Shown piece by piece: positions 35,979 through 44,547 of a stretch of 64,000 bases of DNA. Origin of the DNA: Halorubrum salinum (GTDB lineage: Archaea > Halobacteriota > Halobacteria > Halobacteriales > Haloferacaceae); NCBI RefSeq assembly GCF_024494575.1, contig NZ_JANHDO010000001.1:62001-126000 (forward strand), in the 5' to 3' direction. The notes under the pieces are model-generated. The model was given only the letters and a program-made list of their open reading frames with translations. It was not told the origin of the DNA and ran no database searches. Numbering within the stretch: the first letter of the stretch is position 1; every line of letters starts with the position of its first letter. The position numbers were made by a program, and so were the translations under genes.

Positions 35979-35989
35979 TGGTGAATCGG

Positions 35990-36778
35990 CTACGCGTGTT
36001 CGGTGTCCGACGGGCGGTCGTCCGACTGTGCTGCGACCTCGCTCGCGTCCCACGCGGCGAACGTCCGTGCGAGCCGCGCGATCCCGGCGAAGACGCCTTC
36101 GGCCGCGTCCTGTTCTGCGACCGCCTCGTCGAACCGGTCGAGCCACCCCAACCGGGAGAGCGTCTGCGCTTGGAGATCGCACACGGCGTCGACGGCCGGC
36201 TCGTCGCCGCCGTCTTCGAGGAGCGTCGCCTCGCGCTCACACAGCGCGCGCATGAACTCGAAGCACGCGGCCACGTGGTCTGGGATGCCGTCGCCTCGTC
36301 GGGGGGAAAACCCCGCGGCGGCGTACAACTGCGCCATGTCGGCGGCCGGGTCGCCGAGGAGTTCACCGGCCTCGCCTGCGGTGTGGTACCGCGAGTCCGA
36401 CTCGAACTCCTCGCTCGGTTCGGTCGCGTGGGCGGACGCGAACGGCGGAACGTAGTGGCTCCCGGGGACGACGAACAGGGTGTCGTACCCGACGGCGAGG
36501 GAGTCTGCGTCGTGGCCGTCTCCGTCCGGGATCGCCTGCTCGCCGTCGATCGGTAGCGCGTCGGCGACGGCCGCGAACGCGTCCCGCTCGAACGCCTCGG
36601 CGATCGCCTCCGTCTCGCCGTCGAACGCCGCCGCCAGCAGTCCGTACAGCCGAGCGCGAGCCGTCGCCAGCGCCGCTCCGTCCGGGCCGTCCGTGGCGTT
36701 CGCGTCGTCCGGATCGCCCGGATCGGTCGAATCGTTCGCGTCGTCCGGATCGGTCGCGTCGTTCGTGTGTGCGGACAT
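35990..36778 (-). CDS. TorD/DmsD/NarJ-type molybdoenzyme chaperone
   Basis: A 262-residue cytoplasmic chaperone that holds the molybdoenzyme catalytic subunit for cofactor insertion and Tat export. After a disordered N-terminus of about 35 residues very rich in Asp, Asn and Thr, the helical core shows 'ARARLYGLLAAAFDG' and 'YDTLFVVPGSHYVPPFASAHATEPSEEFE' (the PxxPPxES-type region of TorD) and 'HVAACFEFMRALCEREATLL'. It follows the catalytic subunit by 6 nt on the same strand. The family assignment is clear from motifs and context; the exact client is inferred. Confidence 0.9.
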   Translation of the reverse strand: MSAHTNDATDPDDANDSTDPGDPDDANATDGPDGAALATARARLYGLLAAAFDGETEAIAEAFERDAFAAVADALPIDGEQAIPDGDGHDADSLAVGYDTLFVVPGSHYVPPFASAHATEPSEEFESDSRYHTAGEAGELLGDPAADMAQLYAAAGFSPRRGDGIPDHVAACFEFMRALCEREATLLEDGGDEPAVDAVCDLQAQTLSRLGWLDRFDEAVAEQDAAEGVFAGIARLARTFAAWDASEVAAQSDDRPSDTEHA

Positions 36779-36784
36779 CTCAGA

Positions 36785-39700
36785 TCACCGCCGCTCCACG
36801 TCGACGAAGGCGTCGTACTGCGCGTTGCTCCCGCCGACGAGATCCGAGAGGCCGGTGTCGCCGAGCTCCTCGTCGAGCGGCTGGACGTGGTTGATCGCGA
36901 AGCCGGCGTCGCGCCCCTTCGCGTACCCCCCTTCCTCGGTCATCGGCTCGTCGAACTGGTAGTCGCTGTGCCCGTCTGCCTCGACAGCCTCCCGCGTCTC
37001 GCCGTCGATCGTCTCCGCCGTCGCTCCGTCGCCGGTCCGCCCCCAGCCCCACATCGCGCCGACGACGCCGGGGCGGATGCCGCTCGTGACCATCGCGACC
37101 GCGTCGACGGTCTCGCGTCCGGCGTCGAGGGCGATCTCGTCGCCGTTTTCGATCCCGCGCTCCTCGGCGTCTCGCGGGTTGATCCACACCGGATTCTCCG
37201 GGCGCGTCTCGCGGAGCCACGGGCTGTTCTGGGTGCGGTGCATCCCCTGTGTCCGCGGCTTCCAGTTTATCAGTCGCAGCGGGCGATCCCGATCGTCGTC
37301 GCCGCGCACCGCGGCCTGCACGGTGCCGTCGTAGTGCTCGACGTCGTCGACCTTCGGAAGGGGGTCGAACCGCTCGCCGGTGAACGAGTGTTTCCCGTTC
37401 GGCACGACCTCGCTGTAGAAGTCGACGCGCGACTCGAGTTTGTACCGCATGTGCTCGCCGTCGTAGGCGTTCGAATCGCGCGCTCGCTCGGCGTAGTCGT
37501 AGTCGTGTCCGTGTTCGCCGAACGCCTCGTCGTACTCCCCGGCCGGCTCCTCGAAGCGCCCGCCGCGGTTCAACACGGTGACGACCTTCGGCCACTCCTC
37601 GTCCGTGACCGCGGCCTTCCAGCGGTCGAGGTCGAACTGGTCGCCGAGGCCGTTCTCGTGACTTTCGCGGAACACCCGACGCTCGTCCGCGCTCGCGTCC
37701 GGGACCGGATCGCGGTCGTACGCGATGTTGGCGGCGAGCTTCACGTAGAAGTCCTCGGCCCGTTCGAGCGGCCACAGGTCGCCTTCGGCGTCAGCGATCG
37801 CGTCCTCGCCGACGCCGGGCAGACCGAGCTCCGACCACAGGTCTATCAGCACGTCTTCGAACGGACGCGCGTCGGGGACGACGGACACCGCCGGCTGGCT
37901 GATCTTCTCGTCTGCCAGCCGCTTGTTCGGGTACGTGCCGAAGTTCTCCCACCGTTCGAGGTAGGTCGGCTCGGGCAGGATGTAGTCGGCGTACTGGCTC
38001 GTCTCGCCGATGACCGTGTCCGAGGCGACAATAAGCGGGATCGTGTCGGTGTCTCTGAGGATCGCCGGGATCTCGTCGCCGCCGGCGACCGCCATCACGT
38101 GGTTGTTCGAGTACGGTCGGATGAAAAGCGCCTCGACGCCGTACGGGTACTCGTCGGCGGCGCTGCCGTAGAGTTCCTGGGTCGCCTGCGGCGGCGCGAC
38201 GGGGAACCACGGCCGCTTCGCCGGGTAGCCGTCGTCGCGCTCGAAAAGCGAGGTGTCCTCGTAGTTGATCCCCCCTCGGAGCAGCGGGATCCCCCACGGC
38301 GAGCGGCCGTCGGGCACCGACCCGAGATCGTATCGGCCCGACATCGTGTCATAGCCCGCGTACGGGGTGATCTGTCCGCCCTTCCAGTCGTAGTTGCCGA
38401 TGAGGTGCTGGAGGGTGGCGATCGCCCGCGTGTTGTAGAAGCCGTTCGTGTGCTTCGCCGGCCCGCGGTAGGCCATGATCGCGGCGCGCTTGCCGTGACT
38501 CGTGAACTCGTCTGCGATATCGGCGATCTGTTCGGCCGGCACGCCGGCCATCTCCGCGTACTCCTCGACGGTGTGCTCGAAGACGCGCTCGCGGTACTGG
38601 CTCCAGACGCTCCGCACCGCCGCGCCCTCGACGGTCACGTCCACGTCGAGGACGGCCGTGTCGACCTCGCTCGCGGGGCGGGGCTCGCCGGTGTCGGCGT
38701 CGATCACGACGAAGTCGTCCGCGGTGTCAGCGTTCTCGTCGACCAGCCCGAGGTCGCCGGCGCGCGCCTTCGGTCCCGCGTCCTCGTCGACGAGGACGAG
38801 GTGGGTCGCGTCGCTCCACGTCGGCTCGTCGTCGTCGCTCGCGGCCGACTGCGAGGGGTTCTGGAGGTACGTCAGGTCGTGGCGGTCGTTCTCGATGATC
38901 CATCGGGCCATCCCGAGCGCGAGCGCGCCGTCCGCGCCGGGCTCGACCGGCACCCACGTGTCGGCCTTCTCGGCGGTCTTCGACAGGCGCGGATCGATCA
39001 CGTCCATCCGCATCCCGTCTTCGATGGCGTTCGTCAGCTTCGGCGCGAGCCACGTCGGCCCCTTGTTCGCGACCATCGGATTGGTCCCCCACGCGATGAG
39101 GTACTCGCAGTTGTCGATGTCGGGGTACTGCCGCTTCTTTTGAGCCGCGTGCGACCGCACGTTACCCATCACGCTCGAGACGCCGCAGGTCCCGGCGTGG
39201 TGGACGCTGTTTATGGATCCGAGCCCCTGGTGCCAGAGCCGGTTCCGGATGAAGTTGCGGCGGAACCCGCCCACGTCGACGATCTGGTTCGACTTCGGTC
39301 CCAAGTCGGGGTGGTCGGTGTCGATGAGGTCCTCGGCGTACCGCTCGTCGAACGCCGACTTGGACAACTCGCCGTTCTGGACGGCCTCCCAGTCGCTCAT
39401 CACGTCCTCCTTCGGAGCGTACCCCCAGACGTCTTCGAGCCCGGGATGCCCCAGCTCGTCGTCGCCCTCGACGATATCTTGGATAGCCTGTTCCCACGAG
39501 ACCGTCTTCCACTCGCCCGACCCGCGCGGACCGACCCGCTTCATCGGCTTTCGAACCCGGTAGCTGTCGAAGGCCGTCTGAATGCCCGCCTGCCCCTTCA
39601 GGCAGATCCGACCCCCGGAGAGCGACCACCGATCGGTGTCGACGTCGCCGCTCCCCTCGACGTCGCCCATCGCCACGTCTTCCGGGTCGCTCCCGTAGGG

Positions 39701-40042
39701 GACCTGCGAGAACGGCTGAGTGTTGAGGAACGAGTACGGGTTCCCCGCCAGCTTCCGGACGAGCGAACTGTACTCGCCGGTGCCGCTCCCGTCGGCGAGT
39801 TGCACCTTGACCGGACAGAACGTGTTACACTGCCCGCAGGTGGTGTGGATCACGTCGCTCGCGTCGTACTCGCCGTACTCGTCGCCGACGTAGTGGTGCT
39901 CGTCGTCGGTCCACAGGTCGTCGACGTCCACGTCGACCGCGGCGTTGCTCGCCGCCGCGATGACGCCGATACTCCCGACCGCCTTGATCAAGTCCCGGCG
40001 CGAGACGGTCGCACCGTCTCCGTCGGAATCGTCTGCGCTCAT
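36785..40042 (-). CDS. Tat-exported molybdopterin oxidoreductase catalytic subunit (TtrA/ArrA/PsrA-like)
   Basis: A 1085-residue bis-MGD molybdenum enzyme. A twin-arginine signal SRRDLIKAVGSIGVIAA spans about 14-30. The N-terminal 4Fe-4S site has Cys69, Cys72, Cys76 and Cys147 ('TTCGQCNTFCPV', 'GGRICLKG'). The likely Mo ligand is Cys286 in 'HHAGTCGVSSVMGNVRSH', which points to the group that reduces tetrathionate, arsenate, polysulfide or thiosulfate rather than DMSO/TMAO (Ser) or formate (Sec). The dinucleotide-binding domains follow ('AWGTNPMVANKGPTW', 'MAYRGPAKHTNGFYN', 'VASDTVIGETSQYADYILPEPTYLERWEN') and a C-terminal molydopterin-dinucleotide fold ('WINPRDAEERGIENGDEI'). The start overlaps the preceding gene by 4 nt. 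Size and gene order B-C-A resemble bacterial ttrBCA, but the substrate is not resolved. Confidence 0.93.
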   Translation of the reverse strand: MSADDSDGDGATVSRRDLIKAVGSIGVIAAASNAAVDVDVDDLWTDDEHHYVGDEYGEYDASDVIHTTCGQCNTFCPVKVQLADGSGTGEYSSLVRKLAGNPYSFLNTQPFSQVPYGSDPEDVAMGDVEGSGDVDTDRWSLSGGRICLKGQAGIQTAFDSYRVRKPMKRVGPRGSGEWKTVSWEQAIQDIVEGDDELGHPGLEDVWGYAPKEDVMSDWEAVQNGELSKSAFDERYAEDLIDTDHPDLGPKSNQIVDVGGFRRNFIRNRLWHQGLGSINSVHHAGTCGVSSVMGNVRSHAAQKKRQYPDIDNCEYLIAWGTNPMVANKGPTWLAPKLTNAIEDGMRMDVIDPRLSKTAEKADTWVPVEPGADGALALGMARWIIENDRHDLTYLQNPSQSAASDDDEPTWSDATHLVLVDEDAGPKARAGDLGLVDENADTADDFVVIDADTGEPRPASEVDTAVLDVDVTVEGAAVRSVWSQYRERVFEHTVEEYAEMAGVPAEQIADIADEFTSHGKRAAIMAYRGPAKHTNGFYNTRAIATLQHLIGNYDWKGGQITPYAGYDTMSGRYDLGSVPDGRSPWGIPLLRGGINYEDTSLFERDDGYPAKRPWFPVAPPQATQELYGSAADEYPYGVEALFIRPYSNNHVMAVAGGDEIPAILRDTDTIPLIVASDTVIGETSQYADYILPEPTYLERWENFGTYPNKRLADEKISQPAVSVVPDARPFEDVLIDLWSELGLPGVGEDAIADAEGDLWPLERAEDFYVKLAANIAYDRDPVPDASADERRVFRESHENGLGDQFDLDRWKAAVTDEEWPKVVTVLNRGGRFEEPAGEYDEAFGEHGHDYDYAERARDSNAYDGEHMRYKLESRVDFYSEVVPNGKHSFTGERFDPLPKVDDVEHYDGTVQAAVRGDDDRDRPLRLINWKPRTQGMHRTQNSPWLRETRPENPVWINPRDAEERGIENGDEIALDAGRETVDAVAMVTSGIRPGVVGAMWGWGRTGDGATAETIDGETREAVEADGHSDYQFDEPMTEEGGYAKGRDAGFAINHVQPLDEELGDTGLSDLVGGSNAQYDAFVDVERR

Positions 40043-41310
40043 TCGTGGTCACCTCCAGAAAGCGGAGTCAGCGGAAGCGTCTCTGCACCGAGCGTGTACA
40101 ACAGCAGCCCGACGCCGATCATGCCGACGCTCGTCCCCCACTCGACGAGCGTCGGGAAGTACGAGCCGTGGGGGAGTCCCTCCATCACCGGCATGACCTG
40201 CGCCGGAACGACGATGTTGAACCGCACCGCGATGATTCCGATGACGACGCTCAGGCCGGCGATCACCATCACTCCCGGCGTGCGCCGCCACGATCGCTTG
40301 CTCAACAGGACCATCGGGAACACCCAACTGAATCCGACCATGAACCACCAGAACGACCACGACATCGGCCCGTACATGATGACGTTCCAGGTCTCGATCT
40401 CGTGGGGGTGGAGGCTGGCTATCGCGATGAACGTCTCGATGGCCGTCAGCGCCGCGTCGACGACGATGAAGCCGATCAGAAGCTGCGCGAGGCGATCGAG
40501 CAGATCCGGGTCGACCGCCTCGCCGTCGAACAGCCGGGTCCGGAGCACGTAGATCAACATCACCAAGGCGGTCCCGCTGAGAAGCGCCGAGATGACGAAG
40601 ATCACCGGGAACAGCCCGCTGTTCCAGTACGGTCGGGCCTTCGAGACGGCGAACAGCACGCCGGTCCCGCCGTGAACCATGAAGATGGCGAGCGGGATCC
40701 CGACGACGCCCGCCCGCTTGAGCCAGCGCCGATCGAACGCCCGTGACGCCTCGCTCGTGTCCAGCCGCCCGAGCGCGAGCGTCGCGTAGAACCGCTCTTT
40801 GAGCCCCGAAGTCCGATCCGCGACGCGCGCGAGGTCGATACGCATCGAGAAGTACAGCTCCGTGACCAGTATCGCGATGTACGCCACGTAGGCGTGGACC
40901 TCCCACGAGAGCGCGGAGGTCAGCTGACGCCAAATGAACGGGAAGTACATCCGGTCCATCCGCCCGAGGTCGATCCACACGAAGAGCAGCGCCACGGCCA
41001 TGCTGATGATCGCAGCGAACAGCGCGTCGCGGTCGATGCGGTGCATCCCCTCGACCTCGAAGACGTTGGCCATCGTGCTCACGAGGAACGCGCCGGCCGA
41101 GAGGCCGACGAAGTAGATGTAGAAGGCGACCCACGCCCCCCACGGCACGATGCTCGTGAGGTTGGTGCTCGCCATCCCCCCCGTGATCCGGAGGTACGTC
41201 GCGTACGCGCCGACGGCGACGAGCGCGGCGACGAAGGCGTACCACGCCACGCGGAGTCGTCCGTCCTCGAAGCCCGGATCGAAGTCGAATCGCGTGTGTT
41301 GTGTCGCCAT
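40039..41310 (-). CDS. NrfD/PsrC-type membrane anchor subunit
   Basis: A 423-residue integral membrane protein with about nine or ten predicted helices, the quinol-oxidising anchor for this reductase. The N-terminus is a cytoplasmic acidic segment, then 'YAFVAALVAVGAYATYL' as the first helix. A conserved segment 'PWGAWVAFYIYFVGLSAGAFLVSTMANV' resembles the quinone-binding part of the NrfD family, and 'WSFWWFMVGFSWVFPMVLL' is a later helix. It lacks cofactor-ligating histidines in the pattern of a diheme cytochrome, which fits NrfD rather than NarI/PhsC. It lies 4 nt after the FeS subunit and overlaps the catalytic gene by 4 nt. Confidence 0.9.
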   Translation of the reverse strand: MATQHTRFDFDPGFEDGRLRVAWYAFVAALVAVGAYATYLRITGGMASTNLTSIVPWGAWVAFYIYFVGLSAGAFLVSTMANVFEVEGMHRIDRDALFAAIISMAVALLFVWIDLGRMDRMYFPFIWRQLTSALSWEVHAYVAYIAILVTELYFSMRIDLARVADRTSGLKERFYATLALGRLDTSEASRAFDRRWLKRAGVVGIPLAIFMVHGGTGVLFAVSKARPYWNSGLFPVIFVISALLSGTALVMLIYVLRTRLFDGEAVDPDLLDRLAQLLIGFIVVDAALTAIETFIAIASLHPHEIETWNVIMYGPMSWSFWWFMVGFSWVFPMVLLSKRSWRRTPGVMVIAGLSVVIGIIAVRFNIVVPAQVMPVMEGLPHGSYFPTLVEWGTSVGMIGVGLLLYTLGAETLPLTPLSGGDHE

Positions 41311-41314
41311 CGTC

Positions 41315-42358
41315 CTACTTGAGGTAGTAGACGTTGGGGTCCGTCCCCTCGTCTTCTTTCAGTTGGAACGCGCGGGAGGAGTCGGCCATCTTCGCGACCT
41401 CGCTTTCGGGGTTATCGAGGTCTCCCATGTTCCGCGCGTCGCCGATACAGGTCTCGACGCAGGCCGGTTCCTCGCCGCGCTCTAAGCGATGCGTACAGAA
41501 GCTGCACTTACGGATGTTGCCGATCGGCGATTCACCCTCTTCTCGCGGCCCCCGATCGACGCCGTACTCGGGGCTCGTCACTTCGCCCGCCCCGTCGACT
41601 TCGTCGTCGTAGTTCTCGCCGAAGTCGAAGTACCGCGCGCCGTACGGACAGGCGATGTTGCAGTACCGGCAGCCGATACACCGGTCGTAGTCGATGTTGA
41701 CCACGCCGTCGTCCATCTTGTACGTCGCCGAGACCGGACACACCTGCACGCACGGCGGGTTGTCACACTGCATGCACGGGCGCGGAACGTTCGTGCGCGT
41801 GACGTTCGGGAACTCGCCGTGTTCCTCCTCCATCACGACGTTGTACGACACGCCCGGCGGGGTCCGGTTCTCGGACTTGCACGCGACCGTACACGAGTCA
41901 CAGCCGACGCACTTCTGGAGGTCTATCACCATCCCCCACGTCTCGTCGCCCGCGCCGATCCCGCCGCCCGCGTCGCCTCTCCCCTCGCCGTCGACCTGCG
42001 CCGACTCCGTCGACACGGTGTCCATCGAGCCGACGGCACAGCTCAGCGACTCGGCCGTCTCCGTCGAGACGGTCTGGTCGCCGGCGTCGACCGCCGGGTT
42101 CGGCGTCTCTCGGTACGCCTCGCCGAACTCGTCCGCGGCCGCCTCGTCGTACTTCTCCCAGTACTCGTCGCCGGTGATCTCTCCCCGGGCGACGCGCTTC
42201 GCGTCCTCGGCCATCGCGACACCGAGGTCCGTGTCCGCCTCGACGTCCGCGAGCTCCTCTCTCGGATCGGGCCGTTCGTCCTCCACCATCGCGTCGAGGT
42301 CCGCCTTCCCGACGTCCGGAACACCGGGGAAGACGTCCCCGTCGTCTGCGGTACTCAT
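41315..42358 (-). CDS. Four-cluster ferredoxin-type electron transfer subunit (TtrB/DmsB-like) with N-terminal extension
   Basis: The 347-residue subunit passes electrons between the membrane anchor and the catalytic subunit. It carries 16 cysteines in four 4Fe-4S groups: 150/153/156/160, 195/198/203/207, 227/230/233/237 and 285/288/300/304. The domain begins after a long acidic extension of about 140 residues (with a helical, charged 'AEDAKRVARGEITGDEYWEKYDEAAADEFG') not found in bacterial DmsB/TtrB and without a Tat signal. This subunit may travel with the Tat-carrying catalytic subunit. It is the first gene of the operon, ATG 42356-42358, with the divergent regulatory region just upstream. 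Confidence 0.92.
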   Translation of the reverse strand: MSTADDGDVFPGVPDVGKADLDAMVEDERPDPREELADVEADTDLGVAMAEDAKRVARGEITGDEYWEKYDEAAADEFGEAYRETPNPAVDAGDQTVSTETAESLSCAVGSMDTVSTESAQVDGEGRGDAGGGIGAGDETWGMVIDLQKCVGCDSCTVACKSENRTPPGVSYNVVMEEEHGEFPNVTRTNVPRPCMQCDNPPCVQVCPVSATYKMDDGVVNIDYDRCIGCRYCNIACPYGARYFDFGENYDDEVDGAGEVTSPEYGVDRGPREEGESPIGNIRKCSFCTHRLERGEEPACVETCIGDARNMGDLDNPESEVAKMADSSRAFQLKEDEGTDPNVYYLK

Positions 42359-42462
42359 CGCCACCACCCGTGACCGCTCGTCGCGCCGGCGGACGGTCGA
42401 TCCGGCCGGTCGGTTCTGGCGTTCATACACGTATACGTACGCAGACACCGGTGGAAAGGGTG

Positions 42463-42532
42463 GTACCAATACTGTTTGATCCGGGCCGTCTCCCGGAATA
42501 CGCCCCATATTGCGGGTACCAATACTGTTTGG
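42463..42532. repeat. Pair of 17-bp direct repeats in the divergent promoter region
   Basis: GGTACCAATACTGTTTG occurs at 42463-42479 and again, identical, at 42516-42532. The start-to-start distance is 53 bp, about five helical turns, so both copies face the same side of the DNA. Each contains CCAA-TACTGT-TTG(G/A), a nearly symmetric core, in unusually AT-rich sequence. They lie between the reductase operon (start 42358) and the Bat-like regulator (start 42698) and are the best candidates for its operators. Confidence 0.8.
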
Positions 42533-42697
42533 ATCGGGGATGTCGGACGCGCCACGCGCGGCGAGGGGACGCGCGCGCCAACCACGGCTGTTATCTGCGA
42601 GAACAGGAAAGACGTCGGACATGAACGGGCTGTGCCAAGCCGAGCGGTCGGTCGCTCCGGCCGGACCCGCCGACCGCCTGACGCCGACACGGATCAC

Positions 42698-44536
42698 ATG
42701 AACTGGATCATCGCCTCCTCTATCGTCCTGCGGCTTCTCGGCGTCGGGTACTCGGTCCTGCTCCTCGTCCGAACCCGCGACCGCCGGTTCGGGTTCCTGA
42801 CGCTGCTCCTGTCCTTCATGACGCTTCGCCAACTTCTCACGGTCCAGACGGCGACCACCGGGGTCGAGGAACTCCCCGGTCTCGTCGTGAGCGTGCTCAC
42901 CCTGATCACGGTGTACTACCTCTCCGAGTACGTCGACGAGGAGGCCGCGATCAAAGCGCAACTTCAGTCGGCCAACGACCGCCTCCGGAGCTTTCGCAAG
43001 GCGATCGAACACGCCGGACACGCGATCTTCCTCACCGATCCGGACGGGACCATCGAGTACGCGAACCCGGCCGTCGAGACGGTCACCGGGTACGAGCCGG
43101 ACGAGGTGGTCGGCGAGAACCCGCGGCTCTGGCAGTCGGGCGAACACGACGAGGCGTTCTACGCTGGGCTCTGGGAGCAGATCGAGTCAGGATCGGTCTG
43201 GGAGGGTGAGCTGACGAACCGCCGGAAGTCGGGAGAGCTCTGCTGGATCGACGCGACGATCGCCCCGATCACAGAAGGCGGTGACGTCGAGCGCTACGTC
43301 GCGATAGAGCGCGACGTCACGGAGCGGAAGGAACGCGAGATGCACATCGAGGAGCAAAACGAGCGGCTGACGCTTCTGAACAACACGAACGCGATGCTTC
43401 GAGACGTCAACCGCGAACTCGTCTCCGCGTCGACCCGGGAGGAGATCGAGTCCGCGGTGTGCACGCAGTTCGCTTCCTCGGACCTCTTCGACGCGGCGTG
43501 GATCGGCACTCGGGGCCTCGTCGACGACACGGTGGCCCCGCGCTCGCGGGCCGGCATCGACGCCGACGCGGTCGACCGTCACATCGAGACGCTGTGTGCC
43601 GCCGATCCAACCCCGATCACGGAGGCGTTAGACGGGGAAACGACCGTCGTCGCCGACGTCGAAAGCGACGCGGAGGCCGCCGAGACGCGGAGCGTCGTCG
43701 TCCCGCTCGCGTACCGCGGCGCGGAGTACGGCGTCCTCGTCGTGGTGACGCGGGATCAGAGCGCGTTCGACCTGCTCGAAGACCCCCTCTTCGCGGAGCT
43801 CGGCAGCACCGTCGCGGACGCGATAAGCGCCGTCGAGAGCAAGCAGACGCTCGCCGCGGACAGCGTGACCGAACTGGAGTTCCAGTTGCGGGGCATCGAC
43901 GAGCCGCTGGCGACCATGGCGGCACGGCTCGACTGCACCGTCACGGTCGAGCACGTCGGCGGCACCCGCGACGGCACCCACGTCCAGTACGTCACCGTCG
44001 ACGCCGATCCGGACGCCGTCGCCGCACACACCGACGAGTCGGCTCACGTCGAGACCACACAGCACGTGTACAGCTACGAGGACCGGTCGCTGTTCCGGCT
44101 CGCCGTCGACGAGCGATCGATCGTCGCGACGCTGGCGCAGTACGGAGCCGAGATCGGAACGCTCTCGATCAGCGGGTCGAGCGGACAGCTGATCGCACGC
44201 GTCGCCAGTTCGAACGATATCCGAACCGTCGTCAACGCGCTCCGGACGGCGTACGACGACCTGACGCTCGTCGCACAGCGCGAGCGCGACCGAGACGTCC
44301 GGACCGAGGCCGGCTTCCGGAAGCAGTTGGCCGCGGCGCTGACGGACCGACAGCGCGAGGCGGCACGCACCGCGTACTTCGCGGGCTTTTTCGACTGGCC
44401 CCGCGAGCACACCGGCGAGGAGGTCGCGTCGATGATGGACATCTCACAGACGACGTTCACCCAGCACCTGCGCGCAGCCGAAAACAAGCTCTTCGCCGCG
44501 CTGTTCGACGACGCGACGACCGGCGAGGCGGGGTGA
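42698..44536 (+). CDS. Membrane-anchored Bat/DmsR-type transcription regulator (PAS, GAF-like, HTH-10)
   Basis: A 612-residue regulator, ATG 42698. Three hydrophobic segments (about 4-25, 33-48, 60-78) anchor the N-terminus. A PAS domain spans about 98-212 ('AIEHAGHAIFLTDPDGTIEYANPAVETVTGYEPDEV...RYVAIERDVTERK'), followed by a coiled coil and a GAF-like domain (about 236-380). A bacterioopsin-activator-type domain leads to a C-terminal HTH-10 (about 545-612) with 'LTDRQREAARTAYFAGFFDWPREHTGEEVASMMDISQTTFTQHLRAAENKL'. The Halobacterium DMSO reductase operon is controlled by a related DmsR, so this gene probably controls the divergent reductase operon. The sensed signal is unknown; the membrane anchor suggests a membrane or redox signal. 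Confidence 0.9.
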   Translation: MNWIIASSIVLRLLGVGYSVLLLVRTRDRRFGFLTLLLSFMTLRQLLTVQTATTGVEELPGLVVSVLTLITVYYLSEYVDEEAAIKAQLQSANDRLRSFRKAIEHAGHAIFLTDPDGTIEYANPAVETVTGYEPDEVVGENPRLWQSGEHDEAFYAGLWEQIESGSVWEGELTNRRKSGELCWIDATIAPITEGGDVERYVAIERDVTERKEREMHIEEQNERLTLLNNTNAMLRDVNRELVSASTREEIESAVCTQFASSDLFDAAWIGTRGLVDDTVAPRSRAGIDADAVDRHIETLCAADPTPITEALDGETTVVADVESDAEAAETRSVVVPLAYRGAEYGVLVVVTRDQSAFDLLEDPLFAELGSTVADAISAVESKQTLAADSVTELEFQLRGIDEPLATMAARLDCTVTVEHVGGTRDGTHVQYVTVDADPDAVAAHTDESAHVETTQHVYSYEDRSLFRLAVDERSIVATLAQYGAEIGTLSISGSSGQLIARVASSNDIRTVVNALRTAYDDLTLVAQRERDRDVRTEAGFRKQLAAALTDRQREAARTAYFAGFFDWPREHTGEEVASMMDISQTTFTQHLRAAENKLFAALFDDATTGEAG

Positions 44537-44547
44537 CTGTCACGCGT

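Noticed and set aside
36767-40552. A 1261-codon open frame on the plus strand across the Mo-enzyme catalytic gene
   Set aside because: It lies antisense to a gene with clear motifs. In GC-rich DNA with strong third-position bias, antisense frames stay open by chance. Its composition is not acidic and shows no known domain.
36785-42358. Reading the Mo-reductase as an arsenate reductase (arr) with certainty
   Set aside because: The Cys-type Mo site is shared by arsenate, tetrathionate, polysulfide and related enzymes. The nearby ArsA/Get3-type gene is 6.5 kb away and single-domain, so it does not prove an arsenic island.
42359-43147. Upstream extension of the FeS subunit frame (610 residues in total)
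   Set aside because: The extension overlaps the divergent regulator gene and the repeat-containing promoter region, has Arg-rich non-haloarchaeal composition and no domain.
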